Positions 1-6,477 of a stretch of DNA of 9,357 nt are shown one piece after another. The stretch lies in contig JAAXHR010000069.1 in assembly GCA_012270805.1 (NCBI GenBank), positions 1-9,357 on the forward strand. Reading direction: 5' to 3'. Positions within the stretch are counted from its first letter, which is position 1. Each line of letters opens with the position of its first letter. This stretch comes from Dehalococcoidia bacterium (lineage in GTDB: Bacteria > Chloroflexota > Dehalococcoidia > Lucifugimonadales > Lucifugimonadaceae). The position numbers were made by a program, and so were the translations under genes. Under the pieces are notes generated by a model, which worked only from the letters and a program-made list of their open reading frames with translations, did not search any database and was not told where the DNA came from.

Positions 1-2
1 TA

Positions 3-539
3 CATGCCAGATTGAATGGCGGAACCAAGCGCGAGGGCGAGGCAATGCAAGTGCTCGAACCCACCGACGAATTCAATCGCCCGGTTTCGGGTAGATTGTC
101 GGTTCTGCCGGGCAATGCTCGAAGTGTCTTCAAGTTTGATAATCGGATGCGTGGTCACGCCGGCGATGTCCGCGTGACAGGCAGTGCGTCACATGAAATG
201 GCGAACGTGGGTACCGGACTCTATCAATTCGCGATCGGCGGCGTGGCGGCAGTGTGGGATTTCGCAGCCGCCGTTGTCATCGTTCGGGAAGCCGGTGGCG
301 AGGTGATGATACTCGCGCCCGATGGATCGTGGCGCGATTTCCACGGTTGGTCGCAGCCCTACGCCAACACGACCGAAACCTTCAAGCATCTGCGCGATTG
401 GCGCGGCATCATGCTCGGGTCGCATCCCAAGACATTGCGGTTCATCGCCGAGAACGTACGGTGGAGGCGGCCCAGCCAGATCGGGAAATTGTGGCGACGC
501 GGTCCTTGGCACTCCCATCGCCGTCATCGGCACGCTTAG
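3..539 (+). CDS. Inositol monophosphatase family protein, C-terminal part (5' end outside window)
   Basis: The frame is open to the left edge, so the N-terminal half with the first metal sites is missing; a TTG at 12 is probably not the real start. The visible protein has the late IMPase signature: a GSAS segment (VTGSASHEMANVG) followed by WDFAA and VREAGG. The Asp of WDFAA, codon 258-260, matches the conserved metal-binding Asp of this Mg-dependent, lithium-sensitive phosphatase fold. Family members hydrolyse inositol phosphates, PAP or sugar phosphates, and the substrate cannot be read from this part. After about residue 145 the sequence becomes Arg/Trp/His-rich, ends in HRRHRHA and has no family likeness that I recognise. 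This tail is the part overlapping the convergent cimA gene. A CysQ-like PAP phosphatase is possible, since an IMPase-family gene also lies near the DUF3090/SCO1664 homologues in mycobacteria, but this is a weak contextual inference. The family call is fairly sure. Confidence 0.8.
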   Translation, partial: HARLNGGTKREGEAMQVLEPTDEFNRPVSGRLSVLPGNARSVFKFDNRMRGHAGDVRVTGSASHEMANVGTGLYQFAIGGVAAVWDFAAAVVIVREAGGEVMILAPDGSWRDFHGWSQPYANTTETFKHLRDWRGIMLGSHPKTLRFIAENVRWRRPSQIGKLWRRGPWHSHRRHRHA

Positions 540-2220
540 TCGCTTTGGGCACGCTACCGCGCAACTTTCGGTTCAACCACCACTCCGTGGAATCGGCTAG
601 CGCCATCCAACTCGCGTTGATGATATTGGTCGACGCTCCTACCGTCGTCCATACCTGACCTTCGGCCGCAGACTCGATGGATACGCGCACCGACGCGCCT
701 GTGCCCATCGTCTCGTTCACCACGCGAACTTTGTAGTCGGTCAAGTTGACGCTGTCGACCTCTGGGAACTTGTCAGAGATTGCCTTCCGCAAGCCGCGGT
801 TCAGCGCATCAACCGGCCCGTTACCCTCGGCGGCCTCCAGAAACACGTCCTCTCCAACCCTTATCTTCACCGTGGCCTCCGAGAGAACCGGATGCTCGAC
901 ACCGTCGTTACGCCAGCCTGTGCCGAACGAAGCGCGGCGCCGGTTCTCTACGATTACCATGAAATCGACTAGTTCGAACGGCGACTCGTAGTTCGGCAAG
1001 TTTCGCAGGATAAGGAGTTCTAAAGAAGCCGTCGCGTTCTCGTATGCGAATCCAAGCGATTCTTGATGTTTGATGTGCTCCACTATGCGTCGGGCGTCAT
1101 CTCGTGTCAAGTCCTCTTCCAGACCGAGCTCGCGGATGAGGCGCATGACGTTGCCGCGCCCCGATAACTCGGAGATGGTTACTCGAGTGTCGTTACCGAC
1201 GATGCCCGGGTCGATATGCTGGTACGCCGCCGCCGATTTTTCGGTCGCCGCCGCGTGAAGTCCTCCCTTGTGCGTGAAAGCACTGATGCCGACATACGGC
1301 TGAAACGGAAACGGACGTCGATTGACGATCTCTGACACTAGCTTCGAAAGGCTTGTAAGTTCGGGTAGTTTCTCCGGGTGGATCGCTTCAACGCCCATCT
1401 TTAAATTCAAGTTGCCGATGATACTCACCAAGTTGGCGTTGCCGGTCCGTTCGCCGTAGCCATTGATGCAGCCCTGAATCTGGTGCGTACCTGCGCGGTA
1501 CGCCTCCATCGCGGATGCCACCGCGGTATCAGTATCGTTGTGTGTATGGATGCCGAGAACTGCGTCATCAGGCAGAGAATCTTTGACCTGATTTACGATG
1601 TCGGCTATCTCGTGCGGCAGCGTACCGCCGTTGGTATCGCACAGCACCAACCTCTCGGCGCCTGCATCGTAAGCCGATCGCAGGCAACGGACTGCGTAGT
1701 CAGAGTTCTCCTTGAACCCGTCGAAGAAGTGCTCAGCATCGTAGAACACGCGTCGATCTCGGGACTTCAGAAATGAGACCGAATCGGCGATCATCGCCAG
1801 GTTCTCTTCGACGCTCGTCTCTAGCACCACGCGCACTTGATACTCGGACGCCTTGCCGACGATGGTCGTGATCGGCGCGCCGGAGTCGATCAGCGCTCGC
1901 ATCGAAACATCATCATCGCAGTCGGCGTCGGCTCGTCGCGTATTGCCGAAAGCGGAGAGCTCCGCGTGCTTCAGGTCCAAGGTTCGGACGCGCTCGAAAA
2001 ACTCGTCGTCCTTGGGCGTCGCACCCGCATAGCCGCCCTCGATGATGTCAACGCCGAAGTCGTCCAAGAGCCGCGTAATCGCCAGCTTGTCCTCCACAGA
2101 AAGCGATATGCCTTCCTGCTGCGCTCCGTCGCGAAGCGTCGTGTCGTAGAGTTCAACGGATTTCACCGATCGTGTGGATCCGTCGTTGGTAGTAGTTCTT
2201 GTGTTCTGGGTCGTAGTCAT
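442..2220 (-). CDS. cimA: (R)-citramalate synthase
   Basis: The enzyme condenses pyruvate and acetyl-CoA to (R)-citramalate, the first step of the threonine-independent route to 2-oxobutyrate and isoleucine. The 592-residue protein starts with an HMGL/DRE-TIM barrel. It shows ELYDTTLRDGAQQEG (residues 23-37, catalytic Arg30 and metal ligand Asp31), HTHND (225-229, metal ligands) and GYGERTGNANL (254-264). A LeuA-type C-terminal allosteric domain follows at about 430-550, including the segment around ALNRGLRKAI. YDTTLRDGAQQEG and the overall length fit the long CimA type rather than LeuA (2-isopropylmalate synthase) or homocitrate synthase. The family normally ends near residue 550; the last 40 or so residues are Arg/Ser-rich, and the final part lies antisense to the convergent IMPase gene. 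The ATG at 2220 has no clear Shine-Dalgarno. A T-box leader lies directly upstream, so expression probably responds to uncharged tRNA. Confidence 0.95.
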   Translation of the reverse strand: MTTTQNTRTTTNDGSTRSVKSVELYDTTLRDGAQQEGISLSVEDKLAITRLLDDFGVDIIEGGYAGATPKDDEFFERVRTLDLKHAELSAFGNTRRADADCDDDVSMRALIDSGAPITTIVGKASEYQVRVVLETSVEENLAMIADSVSFLKSRDRRVFYDAEHFFDGFKENSDYAVRCLRSAYDAGAERLVLCDTNGGTLPHEIADIVNQVKDSLPDDAVLGIHTHNDTDTAVASAMEAYRAGTHQIQGCINGYGERTGNANLVSIIGNLNLKMGVEAIHPEKLPELTSLSKLVSEIVNRRPFPFQPYVGISAFTHKGGLHAAATEKSAAAYQHIDPGIVGNDTRVTISELSGRGNVMRLIRELGLEEDLTRDDARRIVEHIKHQESLGFAYENATASLELLILRNLPNYESPFELVDFMVIVENRRRASFGTGWRNDGVEHPVLSEATVKIRVGEDVFLEAAEGNGPVDALNRGLRKAISDKFPEVDSVNLTDYKVRVVNETMGTGASVRVSIESAAEGQVWTTVGASTNIINASWMALADSTEWWLNRKLRGSVPKATKRADDGDGSAKDRVATISRSGWAASTVRSRR

Positions 2221-2238
2221 TTTTGGGTTGTTTCGGAC

Positions 2239-2270
2239 AAAAATTAAGCCCGTCCTATTTTCGGACGGGC
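2239..2270 (-). terminator. Intrinsic terminator within the cimA T-box leader
   Basis: Read on the minus strand, GCCCGTCC (2270-2263) pairs perfectly with GGACGGGC (2255-2248) around the 7-nt loop GAAAATA. The stem is followed by TTAATTTTTG. It stands only about 20 nt before the cimA start codon, so it can abort cimA transcription. A second copy of GCCCGTCC lies upstream at 2324-2317, next to the proposed antiterminator strand. The 3' arm therefore has two possible partners. Confidence 0.85.
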
Positions 2271-2590
2271 GTCGTCGAGGTCTCGATCACCACGTGATGC
2301 GCGTCCGCTCGTAATGGGACGGGCCGACGGATCGTTGTTGACCCGGCTAACGGCTCGCGGTACCACCCACCTTGCACAGCCCCGGTTGGGATCTACGCCT
2401 CTCAATTGATTGCGTGATAACGGTTCGCGACCGTCTGGTTCTAGTAACGCCCAGAGAATTTGGAGATGAGCGCTTTCTTCCAGATGCTACGGAGCGATGT
2501 AGGGCGTACTCGATAAGGCTTCTTGTAACCGAGGTGTTCCCGTCTCCGATTGGCGACGCGATTCGCCGCCACGCTTGGATACCTGTTTCA
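2239..2590 (-). promoter_or_regulatory. T-box riboswitch leader of cimA
   Basis: The minus-strand leader contains AAGGTGGGTGGTACCGCG (2373 down to 2356), an almost perfect T-box consensus. The bulge TGGT would pair with an ACCA acceptor end, meaning discriminator A, as expected for tRNA-Ile, tRNA-Leu and tRNA-Val. About 85 nt later, just before the cimA ATG, lies a terminator hairpin with a T-rich tract, which is the standard order of a transcription-attenuating T-box. GGTGGG before the bulge can pair with CCCATT at 2318-2313 to close an antiterminator. The region upstream (about 2590-2440) is long enough for a Stem I; ACGCCC (2508-2503) can pair with GGGCGT (2452-2447). I could not place the AGTA/specifier loop or distal T-loops with confidence. 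The specifier is expected to be ATC or ATT (Ile) because of the gene controlled, but this is inference. The left-edge coordinate depends on the proposed promoter. Confidence 0.85.
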
Positions 2591-2597
2591 ACCAAGA

Positions 2598-2626
2598 ATC
2601 GTACATTAATGCCGATTGACACGCAA
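2598..2626 (-). promoter_or_regulatory. Candidate sigma70-type promoter of cimA
   Basis: On the minus strand, TTGCGT (2626-2621) and TACGAT (2603-2598) are separated by 17 nt, with 3/6 and 4/6 matches to the consensus boxes. Transcription would begin near 2591 and give a leader of about 370 nt, a normal length for a T-box leader. The matches are only moderate. Confidence 0.4.
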
Positions 2627-2644
2627 GAATTTACGGTGCACGTG

Positions 2645-2672
2645 CTGCCAGTAGTAATCGTGTTGCTAGAAT
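2645..2672 (+). promoter_or_regulatory. Candidate promoter of the DUF3090 operon
   Basis: CTGCCA (2645-2650, 4/6) and TAGAAT (2667-2672, 5/6) are 16 bp apart. TGC before the -10 box gives an extended -10 element. Transcription would start near 2679, leaving a leader of about 60 nt. The box is back to back with the cimA promoter on the other strand, and the 8-bp palindrome GCACGTGC (2638-2645) lies between the two. Confidence 0.45.
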
Positions 2673-2723
2673 CAATCGCGACATCGAAGCTGGTTCGGCC
2701 TGGAGCACACCTTCTTCATCGTC

Positions 2724-2729
2724 AAGGAG
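2724..2729 (+). promoter_or_regulatory. Shine-Dalgarno AAGGAG that fixes a TTG start
   Basis: AAGGAG ends 9 nt before the TTG at 2739. This is near-ideal spacing and is the main reason for accepting a TTG start codon for the DUF3090 gene. Confidence 0.75.
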
Positions 2730-2738
2730 ATACTCAGT

Positions 2739-3308
2739 TTGGAGCAGTCAACGCATCTCGGAATTGTTGATGATTTGCAGGTTCTCACGTACGGGGAACC
2801 GGGTCAGCGAACCTTCAACCTTACCGCCAACAGCGAACGTGGCACGGCGATCGTTTGGTTGGAAAAAGAACAGCTTTACAACATCGCTTTCTCTCTTGGC
2901 AACGCTCTTGAACAGATGAATCCCGACGAGGAGATCACGAGCAGAACGTTGCCTGACATTCCGTCCGATTCCGAAGGTGATGTAGATTTTAAGGCGGCCC
3001 GGATCGCGATGCAGTATGACGCGGGTCGTAAGGTGTTCCTCTTCGCAGCCGCCGGCGTCAGTCTGGAGCAGATCGAGTCTGGCGAAGAGGACCCAGATCC
3101 GATCATTCTGCAGTTCGGCTTCTCCCACCAACAGGCCGTGTTCGTCGCCAGACGAGGCATGGAGATCGTGGCCGCCGGTCGACCAATTTGTCCGTACTGC
3201 CACATCGCCATCAACCAAGGCGAAGACCACGTCTGTGAACGACGCAACGGTCACAACATTGATCTCAGCGCGGCGATTCTAGACCAGCTGCAAGACAACG
3301 AAGATTGA
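2739..3308 (+). CDS. DUF3090 family protein with C-terminal zinc-ribbon-like motif
   Basis: This 189-residue cytosolic protein has no signal peptide or membrane segment. It matches the DUF3090 family by its general pattern: an N-terminal segment including GQRTFNL, an acidic middle (residues 110-121, SGEEDPDP), a strand ending FSHQQAVFVARRG, and a C-terminal metal-site-like motif. That motif, CPYC (151-154) followed by HVC (164-166) and an NGH tail, gives C-x2-C-x9-H-x-C, suggesting bound zinc. The biochemical function of the family is unknown. Homologues in Actinobacteria lie beside an SCO1664-family gene and a histidine-phosphatase-like gene; here the SCO1664-like gene follows directly, but no phosphatase gene is present. 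The TTG start is supported by a strong Shine-Dalgarno. The stop TGA overlaps the ATG of a short downstream reading frame, which suggests translational coupling. Confidence 0.85.
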   Translation: MEQSTHLGIVDDLQVLTYGEPGQRTFNLTANSERGTAIVWLEKEQLYNIAFSLGNALEQMNPDEEITSRTLPDIPSDSEGDVDFKAARIAMQYDAGRKVFLFAAAGVSLEQIESGEEDPDPIILQFGFSHQQAVFVARRGMEIVAAGRPICPYCHIAINQGEDHVCERRNGHNIDLSAAILDQLQDNED

Positions 3309-3355
3309 TGTTTGTGAAATCTTTGACGACGATCAATGTCGTTCGCTCCCGATGA
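3308..3355 (+). other. Possible 15-codon coupling minigene between DUF3090 and SCO1664-like genes
   Basis: The ATG at 3308 overlaps the DUF3090 stop (TGATG). The frame reads 15 codons (MFVKSLTTINVVRSR) and its TGA at 3353-3355 overlaps the next gene's ATG (ATGA). The SCO1664-like gene has no visible Shine-Dalgarno of its own, so terminating and restarting ribosomes could be handed across the gap. It may equally be a chance arrangement; the peptide itself is probably not functional. Confidence 0.3.
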
Positions 3356-4095
3356 TTCAGCCCGATTCGGTGGCAGGTTTGAGCCGCAAAGAGATCGAGG
3401 AACGACTTACCAAGTGGCCAATTAACGGCATCGGACTCCATCCCGGCGGTTCAAACTACGTGTTCGTGGTCCGTCTCGCCGAAGGCGACGAAGAGATTTT
3501 TGCGATCTATAAGCCCGCGGCCGGCGAACGCCCGCTCCGCGACTTTCCATACGGCACGCTGCACAACCGCGAGTTGTGCGCGTACATGATCGCCGATGCG
3601 TTGGGTTGGCCCGCAGTTCCTCCTACGGTAGTCCGGGACGGTCCTCACGGGGTCGGTAGCGTGCAACTCTTCATCGATGCCGACTTCACGAAGCACTACT
3701 TCAATCTCCGCGAGGAACGTCTCGACGACTACACTCCGGTCGCAATGTTCGATGTGCTGGTCAACAACGCTGATCGAAAGGGTGGTGCTTGCTTGTTGGA
3801 TGCTGACTCTCGCATCTGGGCCGTAGACCACGGATTGACCTTCAATCCGTTAGCGCGACGGCGAACAGTGATGTTCGAATTTAACGGAACGCCCTACCCC
3901 GCCAAGTTGCTGAAATCGATCGAAGACTTGATGCGAACTCTCGACGATACGGGCTCCGATCTACGTAATAAACTTGCTGAGGCGCTCGACGAACCGGAAA
4001 TCGATTCGTTGATAAGGCGCGGCAGTGAGATGCTCGAGAGCCGTAACTTCCCGCACTTAGATCCCGATTGGAATGTGCCATGGCCGATGATCTGA
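3352..4095 (+). CDS. SCO1664 family kinase-like protein
   Basis: The 247-residue protein has the features of the SCO1664 family, which is distantly related to HipA/phosphatidylinositol-kinase-like folds. A candidate nucleotide-binding Lys54 lies in AIYKP, followed by GERPLRDFPYGTL (58-70) and NRE. VPPTVVRDGPHGVGSVQLF covers 89-107. The catalytic-loop-like motif NNADRKGG (138-145, Asp141) and VDHG (158-161, Asp159, in the place of a kinase DFG) follow. All key residues appear present, so it should be active if the family is a kinase, but the substrate is unknown. It follows the DUF3090 gene by 43 bp and overlaps the next gene by 16 bp, indicating one operon. The ATG is chosen because it starts at the usual family N-terminus; no Shine-Dalgarno is seen, which fits translational coupling. 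Family call is sure, function is not. Confidence 0.85.
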   Translation: MIQPDSVAGLSRKEIEERLTKWPINGIGLHPGGSNYVFVVRLAEGDEEIFAIYKPAAGERPLRDFPYGTLHNRELCAYMIADALGWPAVPPTVVRDGPHGVGSVQLFIDADFTKHYFNLREERLDDYTPVAMFDVLVNNADRKGGACLLDADSRIWAVDHGLTFNPLARRRTVMFEFNGTPYPAKLLKSIEDLMRTLDDTGSDLRNKLAEALDEPEIDSLIRRGSEMLESRNFPHLDPDWNVPWPMI

Positions 4096-5282
4096 GATCG
4101 TTCAGCATTGACGAGGCGCGCAGCATCGCCATTTCAGCACAGGGCTTCGCCGACCCGCGCCCTGCGCCAGGATCCGTCACATCCGACGATCTCGACCGCG
4201 TCATGCGAACAGTGAACATCGTTCAGATCGACACCATAAACGTCCTCGTCCGTACTCAATACATGCCCTTCTTCTCCCGTCTAGGCCCATATCCCTTGGA
4301 GATGCTTCACAGATACGCCTACGAAGAGCGCAAACTCTTCGAATACTACGCTCACGCAGCAGCTCTCACGCCGATGGCGCACCTACCCCTTCTCCGCCAT
4401 CGCATGTCCGAGTGGAAACCCTGGCGTCAGTGGACTGAGGTCATGGACGAATCCCCCGGATTACTCGAATCAATGCTCGGCGAAATCCGGACCAACGGCC
4501 CTATGGAGGTCGCTGATTTCGATCACAAAGGCGAACGCTACGGTTACTGGAGCACATCGACTACCAAGCTCGCCCTCGAAACCCTGATGTTTCAGGGCAG
4601 ATTCGCAGTCTCCGACCGCATCAACTCCGCGCGACGCTACGACCTGATCGAACGCGTAGTCCCTGAAAACATCCTAAACATCGATCTCTCCCGGGAGGAA
4701 GCGTGTCGACGGATGATGAAACTGGCGATCTCCTCTCTGGGCATCGCTACTGACTACGATCTTGCCGACTACTACCGCATCAGACGCGGCGAAGCGCAAG
4801 CTCCGCTTAAATCTCTCGCTGAAACTGGGGAGATCGAACGTGTAAGGGTAGAAGGCATCGCCTCTCCGACTTACGCCTTACCCGGCATCGAACCCCCTTC
4901 TGAACACCTCAACGCCTGTGCCATCGTCTCTCCGTTCGACTCCGTCGCCTGGCACCGCAATCGTCTGGAATGGTTTTTCGATTTCTACTACAAGATCGAG
5001 ATATACGTCCCTCCCAAAAAGCGGCGTTACGGTTACTACGTGATGCCGTTCATCCTCGGCAATCGCTTCGTCGCACGGGTCGATCTTAAAGCTGACAGGA
5101 AGGCAAGCGCTTTGCGAGTTCCGGGCGCGTTCTTGGAGGAAGGATGCGATGATGAGTTGGTCAGCGGGCGATTAGCGCGCGAGTTGCGATTATTGGCAGA
5201 TTGGTTGGGCTTAGATCGAATCGTGATCGGACGTAGAGGAAAATTCACTAGCGCGCTACGCGCTGCGGTCAAATCGCTCTGA
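4080..5282 (+). CDS. YcaQ/AlkX-type winged-helix DNA glycosylase (HTH_42 family)
   Basis: The 400-residue protein matches the HTH_42 family, whose E. coli member YcaQ (AlkX) unhooks DNA interstrand crosslinks and removes bulky alkylated bases. Visible family blocks are VQIDTINVLVRTQYMPFFSR (residues 48-67), a segment around FEYYAHAAALTP (87-98), and a C-terminal block starting AIVSPFDSVAWHRNRLEW with IEIYVPPKKRRYGYYV after it. Gln49-Ile50-Asp51 corresponds to the catalytic QxD of the YcaQ/AlkX subgroup; AlkZ has QxQ. A TTG at 4068 would add four residues; the ATG at 4080 is preferred and overlaps the SCO1664-like gene by 16 bp. The start is preceded only by weak purines, so translation may be coupled. 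Leucine codons change sharply in the last 60 codons (mostly TTG/TTA, against CTN before). Its role with the two genes upstream is unknown. Confidence 0.88.
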   Translation: MADDLRSFSIDEARSIAISAQGFADPRPAPGSVTSDDLDRVMRTVNIVQIDTINVLVRTQYMPFFSRLGPYPLEMLHRYAYEERKLFEYYAHAAALTPMAHLPLLRHRMSEWKPWRQWTEVMDESPGLLESMLGEIRTNGPMEVADFDHKGERYGYWSTSTTKLALETLMFQGRFAVSDRINSARRYDLIERVVPENILNIDLSREEACRRMMKLAISSLGIATDYDLADYYRIRRGEAQAPLKSLAETGEIERVRVEGIASPTYALPGIEPPSEHLNACAIVSPFDSVAWHRNRLEWFFDFYYKIEIYVPPKKRRYGYYVMPFILGNRFVARVDLKADRKASALRVPGAFLEEGCDDELVSGRLARELRLLADWLGLDRIVIGRRGKFTSALRAAVKSL

Positions 5283-5318
5283 GCAAATCGATGCGCGCAA
5301 CGAAATTCGTTTCGAACG

Positions 5319-5324
5319 TATAAT
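5319..5324 (+). promoter_or_regulatory. Candidate -10 box of the PhyH gene
   Basis: The 119-bp gap before the dioxygenase gene holds a perfect TATAAT, 78 nt before the ATG. No good -35 box is found at 16-18 nt, so an activator may be needed or the match may be chance. The gap shows no clear terminator for the preceding operon. Confidence 0.4.
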
Positions 5325-5401
5325 TCGGCGTAATTGCCAAGCGGTGTTGGTGGTTCTAAAATCGCCCAGCACCCAAACGCTGCGATCAAAACCTGAAAGC
5401 C

Positions 5402-6322
5402 ATGAGCACGACAACCAACCGACTCACCGACGCACAGATAGCGGAGTACCAAGAGAACGGATTCATCGGTGTGAACAACGTCTTTTCGATGGAGGAAGTC
5501 GAAGAGCTACGCCGGGTCACCGATGAGTTCGTTGAACAGTCGGCTGAACTGATCGAGCACAATGACGTTTTCGACCTTGACTTTGCGGCTGGACACAGTC
5601 CGGAAACGCCTAAGCTGCGACGCATCAAAGAACCGCACATGCGACATCCAGTTTACGAAGCGGCGATGCGCAAAGAGGGGCTACTCGACATCATCGAACA
5701 GTTGCTGGGGCCGAACATTAAGCTGCATCACACCAAGTTGAACATGAAGGCTCCCGGCGGAGGTGCGCAGGTCGAGTGGCACACCGACTGGGGTTTCTAC
5801 CCAGCGACTAACGACGACATCTTGGAGATTGGGCTGACCTTCGACGACATGGAGATCGAGAATGGTTGCCTGATGTGCATCCCCGGTTCTCACAAGGGTC
5901 CGGCGTTGAGCCACCATCAAGACGGTTATTTCATCGGTGCCGTGTCGGAGAACGACTTCGACATGGAGGAGGCGGTTCTGATCCGGATCAAGGCTGGCGG
6001 CGTATCGATCCACCACGTGCGGGCGTTGCACGGCTCGGCACCGAACATCTCAGATCGTCCTCGACGCCTGCTTCTGATGGGTTATCAGGCCGCCGATGCT
6101 TGGCCTCTCAGCGGCGTGTCAGATTGGGATGCGTGGACTGACGATATGCTCAGAGGCGAGGCGACGAACGTCCCGCGGCTCGAGCAGGTACCGGTAGTGA
6201 TGCCCTTCCCGAAGCACCCCGAACCGTCAGGATCGATCTTCGAACTGCAAGAACAGCTTCAGACATCACACTTCGCCGCCGAACTTGACGCGGTAGGGAT
6301 ACAGACTCAGCAGCAGCAGTAG
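5402..6322 (+). CDS. Phytanoyl-CoA dioxygenase (PhyH) family protein
   Basis: The 306-residue protein belongs to the Fe(II)/2-oxoglutarate-dependent PhyH family, which hydroxylates diverse small molecules. The typical N-terminus (LTDAQIAEYQENGFI, 8-22) is followed by the iron-binding HxD in WHTDWGFYP (His127, Asp129) and the distal His210 in LHGS. Arg221/Arg222 in RPRRLLLMGYQ are the likely 2-oxoglutarate binders. The segment CLMCIPGSHKGP (156-167) is the conserved strand-turn of this family. All three iron ligands are present, so it should be active; the substrate is not predictable. It stands alone with its own candidate promoter and converges on the M67 gene. The C-terminus ends in four glutamines encoded by CAG codons. 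Many marine Chloroflexota carry multiple PhyH paralogues, which fits the suggested host. Confidence 0.92.
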   Translation: MSTTTNRLTDAQIAEYQENGFIGVNNVFSMEEVEELRRVTDEFVEQSAELIEHNDVFDLDFAAGHSPETPKLRRIKEPHMRHPVYEAAMRKEGLLDIIEQLLGPNIKLHHTKLNMKAPGGGAQVEWHTDWGFYPATNDDILEIGLTFDDMEIENGCLMCIPGSHKGPALSHHQDGYFIGAVSENDFDMEEAVLIRIKAGGVSIHHVRALHGSAPNISDRPRRLLLMGYQAADAWPLSGVSDWDAWTDDMLRGEATNVPRLEQVPVVMPFPKHPEPSGSIFELQEQLQTSHFAAELDAVGIQTQQQQ

Positions 6323-6452
6323 AAGGGTTTGGCACGTTCGCGTACCTAGGATTTTGAACTAGGATGGGCGTGATTGGGAATGATTTGAAGGATGAGTTCT
6401 GTTTGGGCGCGTTTAATTAGTCTGCCGGTAGTTGACAGTTTGGCCATCTAGC

Positions 6453-6477
6453 CCCCTCTGAGTCCCCCTTAGAGGGG
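6453..6477. repeat. C/G-rich palindromic element, possible bidirectional terminator or dispersed repeat
   Basis: CCCCTCT (6453-6459) pairs perfectly with AGAGGGG (6471-6477) around an 11-nt loop that itself contains CCCCC. An outer GCCCC (6451-6455)/GGGGC (6479-6483) offers a second register. It lies in the 196-bp gap between two convergent genes, where a shared terminator is expected, but no T-run follows on either strand. Palindromes of this CCCCTCT-loop-AGAGGGG form are common dispersed repeats in many bacterial genomes. The rest of the gap holds a 5-bp hairpin (CCTAG 6345-6349 with CTAGG 6359-6363) and A/G-rich, repeat-like sequence. Confidence 0.5.

Noticed and set aside
1837..2247. Plus-strand open frame of 136 codons over cimA
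   Set aside because: A shadow of the cimA coding frame; cimA motifs on the other strand explain the sequence.
2416..2430. Hairpin ACGGT-CGCGA-ACCGT followed by ATC as an ultrashort Stem I with an Ile specifier
   Set aside because: The hairpin exists, but the distance to the T-box core seems too short and no S-turn strand pairs with it, so the specifier call would be a guess.
2347..2622. Minus-strand open frame of 91 codons upstream of cimA
   Set aside because: It covers the T-box leader itself; composition is Arg/Ser-rich without family motifs, so it is leader RNA rather than a gene.
2372..2770. Plus-strand open frame of 132 codons
   Set aside because: It lies antisense to the T-box leader and runs into the DUF3090 start in another frame; no recognisable motif and no fitting ribosome binding site.
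6303..6322. CAG repeats at the end of the PhyH gene as a variable repeat
   Set aside because: Only four CAG units at the extreme C-terminus, and the unit is a multiple of three, so no frame switching would result.
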